Origin: DATLCI01 sp046714215
GTDB taxonomy: Bacteria; Acidobacteriota; Terriglobia; Terriglobales; Acidobacteriaceae
Length of the DNA: 7,948 nucleotides
Assembly: GCA_046714215.1 (NCBI GenBank)
Contig: JBKKBM010000061.1
Span: 1 to 7,948, forward strand
Direction of reading: 5' to 3'
Both the position numbers and the translations under genes were made by a program. The notes below the pieces were generated by a model that saw nothing but the letters and a program-made list of their open reading frames with translations, was not told the DNA's origin and did no database searches. Shown piece by piece: positions 1 through 5,663 of the stretch; within the stretch, counting starts at the first letter, position 1; every line of letters starts with the position of its first letter.

Positions 1-1290
1 GTTCGGATCATCTCCTCGCGCTTTGGCAAAGGTGCGGCGTCGATCGAGAAGTATCTCGAGCTCGATGGCTACAAGGCCGTGCAAAAAGCCTTGCAGATGA
101 AGCCCGAGGAGATCATCAATGAGGTCAAGACCTCAGCGCTGCGCGGACGCGGCGGCGCCGGCTTCTCCACCGGCATGAAGTGGAGCTTCGTCCCGAAAGA
201 ATCCGCGAAGCCGAAATACATCCTCGTCAATGGCGACGAATCTGAGCCCGGCACCTGCAAAGACCGCCTTATCCTCGAGCATGACCCGCACGCCGTGATC
301 GAAGGCGTGCTCATCGCCGGTCTCGCCGTAGGCGCGCGCAAGGGATACATCTACATTCGTGGCGAGTACCGCTACCTGGTTGACATCACCCGCAAAGCGC
401 TCGACGAAGCGAAAGCTAAGGGATTTATCGGCAAGAATATTTTCGGTAGCGGCATCGATTTCGACGTCTACTGGCACACTGGCGCCGGCGCCTATGAAGT
501 GGGCGAAGAATCCGCGCTTATGGAATCGCTCGAAGGCAAGCGCGGCATCCCGCGCATCCGTCCGCCATTCCCGGCGGTCGTTGGCCTCTGGGGCGGGCCC
601 ACCGTTATCAACAATGTGGAGACCCTGGCAGCAGTTCCTCACATCCTGCTGATGGGCGGCGCTAAGTACGCGAGTTATGGTCCGGAGAAGAATGGCGGCA
701 CTCGCCTCTTCTGTCTCAGTGGACACGTGAACAAGCCCGGCGTCTACGAGTTGCCGCTCGGCTATCCGATGAAGAAGCTGATCTATGAAGTCGGCGGCGG
801 CATCCCCAACGGTAAGAAGTTGAAGGCCGTGGTCCCCGGCGGATCTTCCACCTTCCTGTTGAAACCGGAAGAGGCGGAAGCCATCAACTGCGATTTTGAC
901 AGCTTTGCCAAGCGCGGCGAGTTCCTCGGCTCAGGCGGCGTGGTCGTGCTCGACGAAGACACTTGCATGGTGAATTTTGCGCTCCGCGTGATGAAGTTCT
1001 ATCAACACGAAAGTTGCGGATGGTGTATTCCCTGCCGCGAAGGCACAGATTGGCTGAAGAAGACGCTCACTCGCTTCCATGCGGGCGGCGGCGTTAAGAA
1101 AGATATCGACAACATTAATTACCTGGCGCAGAACATGCTGGGCCGCACGTTCTGCCCGCTCGGCGATGCCGCGGCTATCCCGACGATGTCCATCGTGCAA
1201 AAGTGGCGGCAGGAATTCGAAGACCATCTCGAAGGCAGACCGTGTCCGTTTGAAAGCAAGAAGCAGATACCTGAGCCTGCGTTCGCATAA
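1..1290 (+). CDS. nuoF: NADH-quinone oxidoreductase subunit F (NADH/FMN-binding), 5' partial
   Basis: This is the peripheral-arm subunit that oxidises NADH at FMN and passes electrons to [4Fe-4S] cluster N3. The frame is open from base 1 and gives 429 residues up to TAA at 1288-1290. The family is usually about 420-460 residues, so only a short N-terminus is missing. Motifs, numbered from the first visible residue: the glycine-rich nucleotide/FMN loop GRGGAGFSTGMKW (49-61), NGDESEPGTCKDR (77-89), YIYIRGEY (116-123), GAGAYEVGEESAL (161-173), the SLBB-region PGGSST (279-284), and the N3 ligands Cys339, Cys342, Cys345 (ESCGWCIPCREG) and Cys385 (FCPLGD). One oddity is that the usual YICGEETAL reads YEVGEESAL; the acidic pair Glu169-Glu170 is kept. 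A GTG at 79 is not the start, because the family-like sequence SIEKYLELDGY lies upstream in frame. nuoG follows after 18 nt. The family assignment is very secure. Confidence 0.97.
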   Translation, partial: VRIISSRFGKGAASIEKYLELDGYKAVQKALQMKPEEIINEVKTSALRGRGGAGFSTGMKWSFVPKESAKPKYILVNGDESEPGTCKDRLILEHDPHAVIEGVLIAGLAVGARKGYIYIRGEYRYLVDITRKALDEAKAKGFIGKNIFGSGIDFDVYWHTGAGAYEVGEESALMESLEGKRGIPRIRPPFPAVVGLWGGPTVINNVETLAAVPHILLMGGAKYASYGPEKNGGTRLFCLSGHVNKPGVYELPLGYPMKKLIYEVGGGIPNGKKLKAVVPGGSSTFLLKPEEAEAINCDFDSFAKRGEFLGSGGVVVLDEDTCMVNFALRVMKFYQHESCGWCIPCREGTDWLKKTLTRFHAGGGVKKDIDNINYLAQNMLGRTFCPLGDAAAIPTMSIVQKWRQEFEDHLEGRPCPFESKKQIPEPAFA

Positions 1291-1308
1291 GACATAAAGA
1301 AAGATTTC

Positions 1309-3672
1309 ATGGCTGACGTAACCATCACTGTCGACGGCAAGAAGATCACCGCACCCGCGGGCACGCTGCTCATTGAGGCCTGCAAGACGGTCGGCATTGA
1401 GATCCCTTCGTTCTGCTATTACCCTGGTCTGTCGCTCCAAGCCGCCTGCCGCATGTGTGTGGTCCGCATCGACAAGATGCCGAAGTTGCAGACGGCGTGC
1501 ACCGTTCCCATCACCGAAGGCATGGTCGTCACCTCGGCCAGTGACGAAGTGAAGCAGGCGCGCAAGGCGACCATCGAACTTCTGCTCGGCAATCATCCGC
1601 TCGACTGCCCGGTCTGCGATGCCGGCGGCGAATGCGAATTGCAGGACATGACTTTCACCTACGGCGCCGCTGAATCCAAGCACATGGAGATGAAGGCGCA
1701 TCGCGACGAGCAGCAATGGTCTCCGGTGGTGTACTTCGATCGTCCGCGCTGCATCCTCTGTTATCGCTGCGTGCGTGTCTGCGGTGAAGTGATGGATGTG
1801 TGGGCGCTCGGCGTGCAGAACCGCGGCGTGGGCTCGGTAATCGCGCCCAACAAGGGTGACCATCTCGATTGTGAAGAGTGTGGCCAGTGCATCGACATCT
1901 GTCCTGTGGGCGCGCTCACCTCCGGCGCGTATCGCTACAAGACCCGCCCGTGGGAGATGAATCACGTGGGCACCGTCTGCACGCATTGCGGCGACGGCTG
2001 CAAGACCACGCTAGGCGTGCGCCGCGCCAATACCGGCATGGAGATCGTACGCGGTGACAATCGCGACAAGAGCGGCATCAATGGTGACTTCCTCTGCATC
2101 AAGGGCCGCTACGCCTTCGACTTCCAGCAGCATCCTGACCGCTTGAAGCAGCCCCTGGTCCGTAAAGACGGCAAACTCAAGCTCGTCACCTGGGAAGAGG
2201 CGTTCGAGACCATCGGCAAGCGCTTCCAAGAAGCGAAAGAGAAGCAGGGTGGCGCGGGAATCGGCGTCATCGGCTCCACCCGCACTACGAACGAAGAAAA
2301 CTATCTGCTGCAGAAATTCGCGCGCACCGTACTCGGCACCAATAACATCGATCACCACCGCACGGCGGATTATCCCGCCTTCGCCGCGACCATTTCCGGC
2401 AAGCCGGGACTAGCGGCCAGTCTGCGCGACGTCGAGACTGCTCCCGTAATCTTGCTCATCGGCAACGATCCAACCGAGCAGCATCCCATGTTGGCCGTGA
2501 GCATTCGCAACAATGTTCGCCTGCATGGCGGCAAAGTTTTCATCGCGAATGACCAAGACATCAAGCTGAAGCGCCAGGCCAAGGGCTACGCCAAAATCGC
2601 GCCCGGCAGCTATGGCAAGTTCATCGCGTACCTCGGTGGTGATGATGCCGCAGCTTCGGCCCTTGGTGGCGACAATAATTCCATCAGCGCGATGCGCGAT
2701 GGTCTGCGCCAGGCCGCAACCGACGCCGGTGACAATGTCCTCATCATCTTTGGAGCGGAAGTTCGTGGCGCGGATGTGGCGGCACTGGTCAAGCTCGGCA
2801 CCTCGCATAAGAAGGCGAAGTTCATGTGCCTGGGTGACTATGCGAACTCGCGCGGCGCGGCGGACATGGGCGTCTATCCCGACCTGCTGCCCGGATACAC
2901 TCCGGCCGGCGGCGCAGCCGCTTTCGCCGAATACGGCGCCATGCCCGCAGCGGGCCTCAACCTCGCGCAGATGATCGACGCCGCTCGTTCCGGCAAGCTT
3001 GGTGCCCTTTACGTTATCGGCGCGAATCCTGCCGTCCATTTCAATCTGCAGCCCGGCGACCTGAAGAATACTTTCCTCGTGGTTCAGGAAATGTTTCTGA
3101 CAGAGACCGCATCGATGGCTGACGTGGTCCTGCCCGCGGCCAATGCCTACGAAAAGTCCGGGACGTTCACCAACACTTATGGCGACCTCCAGCTTTTGAA
3201 GGTGGCGGGCGACTTCGCCGGTTGCAAATCAGATTTCGAACTCATCGTCCGCATCGCCGATCGCATGGGCCACGACATCCAGAAACTGGTCCCCTTTGGC
3301 GGCGCATTGCGGGCGGACATGGGCCAGAGCCGCGGTGCGCAGTCGGGCGAAGCCGACCGCCATTCCGGTTGGCTGATCGCGCAGAACATCGAGCCGAAAG
3401 TCAGCCCGTTCGATCCCATGGCCATGCTGGATGAGATCCAGCGCCTGGTACCGGGGTACGATTTCTCGCGGCTGAATCTGCTCTCCGGCAACGACGTCCA
3501 CACGCACGCATGCGGAGCCGGCGCCGGTGCCAGCCAGGATCCGGAGAACATTGTTCCGGCCAACGATTCCCTGTTTTCTTCCGGCACGCTGGGAAGATAT
3601 TCCACCACACTGAATTCCGTGATGGAAAATCGCAGCGTGCGTAAACCTGATTCCGAAGTAATGGCTGATTAG
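1309..3672 (+). CDS. nuoG: NADH-quinone oxidoreductase subunit G (iron-sulfur subunit with an extra ferredoxin-type cluster motif)
   Basis: A 787-residue peripheral-arm subunit that carries electrons from NuoF toward NuoI. The N-terminal 2Fe-2S ferredoxin domain has Cys36, Cys47, Cys50 and Cys64 (cluster N1b). His96, Cys100, Cys103 and Cys109 (NHPLDCPVCDAGGEC) form N5. Cys148, Cys151 and Cys154 with Cys198 (CPVGAL) match N4. Cys158 plus Cys188, Cys191 and Cys194 give a second complete ferredoxin quartet that Thermus and E. coli NuoG lack. Cys224, Cys227, Cys231 and Cys263 (FLCIKGRYAF) match N7. From about residue 280 a degenerate molybdopterin-oxidoreductase domain follows (TWEEAFETIG, GNDPTEQHP, YVIGANPAVH, FLTETASMADVVLPA, GTFTNTYGD). 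It has no catalytic Cys/Sec at the expected site (NIDHHRTADYP), so it should be structural. The ATG at 1309 starts directly at the ferredoxin fold (MADVTITVDGK), with a weak A/G-rich AAAGAAAGA upstream (1296-1304). It ends at TAG 3670-3672. Assignment is certain; the extra cluster is inferred from cysteine spacing. Confidence 0.97.
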   Translation: MADVTITVDGKKITAPAGTLLIEACKTVGIEIPSFCYYPGLSLQAACRMCVVRIDKMPKLQTACTVPITEGMVVTSASDEVKQARKATIELLLGNHPLDCPVCDAGGECELQDMTFTYGAAESKHMEMKAHRDEQQWSPVVYFDRPRCILCYRCVRVCGEVMDVWALGVQNRGVGSVIAPNKGDHLDCEECGQCIDICPVGALTSGAYRYKTRPWEMNHVGTVCTHCGDGCKTTLGVRRANTGMEIVRGDNRDKSGINGDFLCIKGRYAFDFQQHPDRLKQPLVRKDGKLKLVTWEEAFETIGKRFQEAKEKQGGAGIGVIGSTRTTNEENYLLQKFARTVLGTNNIDHHRTADYPAFAATISGKPGLAASLRDVETAPVILLIGNDPTEQHPMLAVSIRNNVRLHGGKVFIANDQDIKLKRQAKGYAKIAPGSYGKFIAYLGGDDAAASALGGDNNSISAMRDGLRQAATDAGDNVLIIFGAEVRGADVAALVKLGTSHKKAKFMCLGDYANSRGAADMGVYPDLLPGYTPAGGAAAFAEYGAMPAAGLNLAQMIDAARSGKLGALYVIGANPAVHFNLQPGDLKNTFLVVQEMFLTETASMADVVLPAANAYEKSGTFTNTYGDLQLLKVAGDFAGCKSDFELIVRIADRMGHDIQKLVPFGGALRADMGQSRGAQSGEADRHSGWLIAQNIEPKVSPFDPMAMLDEIQRLVPGYDFSRLNLLSGNDVHTHACGAGAGASQDPENIVPANDSLFSSGTLGRYSTTLNSVMENRSVRKPDSEVMAD

Positions 3673-3677
3673 GGTTC

Positions 3678-3699
3678 GCGGAAGCGCATGCGCTTCCGC
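3678..3699. repeat. perfect 22-bp palindrome just after nuoG
   Basis: The arm GCGGAAGCG (3678-3686), the centre CATG, and the exact reverse complement of the arm (3691-3699) make a perfect palindrome starting 6 nt after the nuoG stop. As RNA it would form a 9-bp GC-rich stem with a 4-nt loop. No T-run follows (next bases ATAACTAGC), so it is not a standard intrinsic terminator. Possible roles are a REP-like extragenic repeat, an mRNA-stabilising or processing hairpin between nuoG and nuoH, or a binding site for a dimeric protein. The sequence alone does not decide between these. Confidence 0.75.
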
Positions 3700-3706
3700 A
3701 TAACTA

Positions 3707-3730
3707 GCGGGCAGGGTGTGCGCAGCCCGC
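3707..3730. repeat. second GC-rich inverted repeat in the nuoG-nuoH gap
   Basis: GCGGGC (3707-3712) and GCCCGC (3725-3730) are perfect 6-bp arms separated by 12 nt. The right arm can pair alternatively with downstream bases (CCGC 3727-3730 with GCGG 3735-3738), but those stems are only 4 bp. The repeat lies 7 nt after the 22-bp palindrome, so the transcript here could carry two stacked hairpins. No T-tract follows. From 3739 to the nuoH start I see only A-rich sequence (AAAAAC, GAAAATAAAAG), with no convincing -35/-10 pair and no clear Shine-Dalgarno. Six-base GC arms can arise by chance in this composition, so confidence is modest. Confidence 0.45.
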
Positions 3731-3781
3731 GATTGCGGTGGCAGTTCGTGAAAAACGCAGTACTGAGAAAATAAAAGCTAA

Positions 3782-4855
3782 ATGGAAACTCTAAAATTCA
3801 TCGCGTTTAACGCGGTCAAGATCGTGGTGATCACCCACATCCTGCTGGGCGCGGTGGCGTATACCGTCTGGCTGGAGCGCAAGCTCATTGGCCGCATGCA
3901 GAACCGCTGGGGCCCCACCCGCGTGGGACCCTTCGGATTGCTGCAACCCATTGCCGACGGCCTGAAGTTCATCGTCAAGGAGGATCTGCTTCCCCCGGGG
4001 GTGAACAAACCGCTGTTCCTTCTGGCGCCACTTATTGCCGTGGTGCTGGCGTTGACGTCGCTCGCGGTCATCCCCTTTGGCGAATCAGTCACCGTCTTCG
4101 GCACCGCGTATCCGCTCGAGATCACCGACGTCAACATCGGACTGCTCGTGATCTTGGGTGCCACCTCCATCGGGGTCTACGGCATCGCGCTCGCCGGATG
4201 GTCGTCGAACAGCAAGTATTCCCTGCTGGGTTCGCTGCGCGCCTCCGCGCAGATGATCAGCTACGAATTGTCGTTGGGACTTTCGCTCGTCGGCGTACTG
4301 ATGATGAGTGGCAGCCTCAGCCTGCGCGAGATCGTCGTTAGCCAGGCCGGCACAACCCTGGGCATTACAGGTACAGCTCTGAGCTGGAACATGTTCGGCG
4401 GCTTGCAGATAGTCGCCTTCTTCGTCTATATGACGTCGGCCTATGCCGAGACTAACCGTATCCCCTTCGATCTTCCCGAAGCGGAGACCGAACTCGTTGC
4501 CGGCTACCACACGGAATACAGCGCGATGAAGTTTGCCATGTTCTTCATGGCCGAATACGCAAACATGTTCACCGCGGCCTGTGTGGCGACCTTGCTCTTC
4601 CTGGGCGGATGGCTGCCGCCGCATCCGGCACTGATGATCGGCGAACCCGGTTCGTTGGCGCACGTATTGAGCGGCGTAGGCTGGTTCGTGCTGAAGATAT
4701 TCTTCTTCATCTTTCTTTATATCTGGGTCCGCGGCACGCTGCCGCGCTTCCGCTATGACCAGTTGATGGCTTTTGGCTGGAAATATCTGCTGCCTATCGC
4801 CATTGCGAACATCATCTTTACCGGCCTGGTGATGGCCCTGGGGTGGAAGACCTAG
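3782..4855 (+). CDS. nuoH: NADH-quinone oxidoreductase subunit H (quinone-channel membrane subunit)
   Basis: A 357-residue membrane subunit that forms, with NuoB and NuoD, the quinone-binding cavity and couples quinone reduction to the pumping modules. Eight hydrophobic segments are visible at roughly residues 10-30, 78-98, 117-139, 158-175, 204-221, 262-279, 300-316 and 336-354, the number known for this family. Signature stretches are ERKLIGRMQNRWGPTRVGP (32-50), QPIADGLKFIVKED (55-68), SKYSLLGSLRASAQMISYEL (144-163), the acidic quinone-channel loop AETNRIPFDLPEAETELVAG (222-241), and RGTLPRFRYDQLM (317-329). The ATG at 3782 fits the family N-terminus but has no clear Shine-Dalgarno; only A-rich sequence precedes it. 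It ends at TAG 4853-4855, one base before the nuoJ ATG. nuoI, which normally follows nuoH, is not there. Length and motifs are normal. Confidence 0.97.
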   Translation: METLKFIAFNAVKIVVITHILLGAVAYTVWLERKLIGRMQNRWGPTRVGPFGLLQPIADGLKFIVKEDLLPPGVNKPLFLLAPLIAVVLALTSLAVIPFGESVTVFGTAYPLEITDVNIGLLVILGATSIGVYGIALAGWSSNSKYSLLGSLRASAQMISYELSLGLSLVGVLMMSGSLSLREIVVSQAGTTLGITGTALSWNMFGGLQIVAFFVYMTSAYAETNRIPFDLPEAETELVAGYHTEYSAMKFAMFFMAEYANMFTAACVATLLFLGGWLPPHPALMIGEPGSLAHVLSGVGWFVLKIFFFIFLYIWVRGTLPRFRYDQLMAFGWKYLLPIAIANIIFTGLVMALGWKT

Positions 4856-4856
4856 C

Positions 4857-5354
4857 ATGATCCACACCATCTTATTTTTCGTCTTTGCCTTCATTTGCGT
4901 GGCCGCGGCGGTGAACCTGCTGCTGCAGAAACACCCCATCCATAGCGCGCTGTCGCTGATCGTGGTGATGGGCTCGCTGGCCGTGCTCTACCTGTTACTG
5001 GGCGCGGAATTCGTGGCTGCCATCCAGATCATCGTCTATGCCGGCGCCATCATGGTGCTGTTTGTCTTCGTCATCATGTTACTTAATGCGGGCGAAGAAG
5101 AGCATACCCAGGGCAGCAAGATCGCACTGTTTGCCGGCACGCCCGCCGTAGCGTTGCTTATCTGCATGGTGGTGTATGTGCTCACGCGCCACCTGCCTAC
5201 GGGCCAGATGATCGAGTTGGGCAAGTTTGTCGGGACCACCCGCGACGTCGCCATGAAACTCTTCACCACTTACTTACTGCCGTTCGAAGTCACATCGGTG
5301 CTGATCCTCATCGCCATCATGGGCGCCGTGGTGCTGGCGCGGAGGGAGCCATAA
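4857..5354 (+). CDS. nuoJ: NADH-quinone oxidoreductase subunit J
   Basis: A 165-residue membrane subunit next to NuoH, NuoA and NuoK; it takes part in the conformational coupling between the quinone site and the antiporter-like subunits. Five hydrophobic segments are visible (about 1-22, 29-49, 53-77, 88-109, 140-161), as expected for NuoJ. The family core is the TM3 region EFVAAIQIIVYAGAIMVLFV (51-70), with the conserved tyrosine/glycine stretch YAGA, and the last helix LPFEVTSVLILIAIMGAVVLA with Glu144. The start is one base after the nuoH stop; the weak GGTGGAAGA (4842-4850) inside the end of nuoH may act as ribosome-binding site. Its TAA (5352-5354) shares its last A with the nuoK ATG, a 1-nt overlap that suggests translational coupling. 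The normal length argues against any fusion with a missing neighbour. Confidence 0.95.
   Translation: MIHTILFFVFAFICVAAAVNLLLQKHPIHSALSLIVVMGSLAVLYLLLGAEFVAAIQIIVYAGAIMVLFVFVIMLLNAGEEEHTQGSKIALFAGTPAVALLICMVVYVLTRHLPTGQMIELGKFVGTTRDVAMKLFTTYLLPFEVTSVLILIAIMGAVVLARREP
5341..5345 (+). promoter_or_regulatory. strong Shine-Dalgarno for nuoK
   Basis: GGAGG lies 8 nt before the nuoK ATG at 5354, inside the final codons of nuoJ. It is the clearest ribosome-binding site in the window. It fixes the nuoK start and suggests that nuoK can be initiated independently as well as by coupling to the overlapping nuoJ stop. Confidence 0.8.
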
Positions 5355-5656
5355 TGGTCCCCGTCTCCTACTATCTGGTGTTGAGCGCCATCCTGTTCGC
5401 CATTGGCGTGGCCGCGTTCATCACCAAGCGCAACATCATCACGCTTTTTATGTCCATTGAGCTGATGCTGAACGCGGTGAATCTCACGTTCGTCGCCTTC
5501 TCCAACACGCTCAAGAGCATCGACGGACACGTTTTTGTCTTTTTCGTGATGGTAGTCGCCGCCGCTGAGGCTGCGGTCGGACTCGCCATCATCATCGCTG
5601 TCTACCGTACGCGCGAAACGCTGAATGCTGACCGCGTGAATTTGTTGAAACTGTAA
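5354..5656 (+). CDS. nuoK: NADH-quinone oxidoreductase subunit K
   Basis: A 100-residue membrane subunit, the usual length, homologous to MrpC of Na+/H+ antiporters. It has three transmembrane helices (about 5-22, 28-50, 59-84). Both buried glutamates known to matter for proton transfer are present at the same numbers as in E. coli: Glu36 in MSIELMLNAVNL and Glu72 in VAAAEAAVGLAI. The start overlaps the nuoJ stop by one base (TAATG), with a strong GGAGG upstream. It ends at TAA 5654-5656, and nuoL begins 7 nt later. Nothing unusual is visible. Confidence 0.97.
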   Translation: MVPVSYYLVLSAILFAIGVAAFITKRNIITLFMSIELMLNAVNLTFVAFSNTLKSIDGHVFVFFVMVVAAAEAAVGLAIIIAVYRTRETLNADRVNLLKL

Positions 5657-5663
5657 GCCGACT

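Noticed and set aside
79..81. GTG as a start codon for nuoF
   Set aside because: The frame stays open to base 1 and the upstream codons encode family-like sequence (KYLELDGY), so the gene is truncated by the window edge and does not start here.
1870..1902. NuoI-like ferredoxin motif that might stand for the missing nuoI
   Set aside because: CxxCxxCxxxCP here is in frame within NuoG, between its N5 and N7 ligands; it is part of NuoG and not a fused NuoI domain.
931..1986. 351-codon open frame on the minus strand across the nuoF-nuoG junction
   Set aside because: It lies wholly opposite two strongly conserved genes, its protein is rich in Arg/His/Ala without any recognisable motif, and long antisense frames are common in GC-rich coding DNA.
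1606..3300. Formate dehydrogenase or FeFe-hydrogenase catalytic subunit instead of NuoG
   Set aside because: The ferredoxin region resembles those enzymes, but there is no H-cluster cysteine set, no catalytic Cys/Sec in the molybdopterin-like domain, and the genes around it are complex I.
3678..3730. Rho-independent terminator after nuoG
   Set aside because: Two GC-rich hairpins are possible, but neither is followed by a run of T, and the operon continues with nuoH on the same strand.
3733..3773. Internal promoter for nuoH
   Set aside because: TTGCGG and TTCGTG resemble -35 boxes, but no good -10 box lies at 16-18 nt from either; the A-rich tract alone is not enough to call a promoter.
4085..4939. 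284-codon open frame on the minus strand opposite nuoH and nuoJ
   Set aside because: It is antisense to conserved membrane genes; the His/Gln/Arg-rich translation is the expected mirror of hydrophobic codons and shows no family features.
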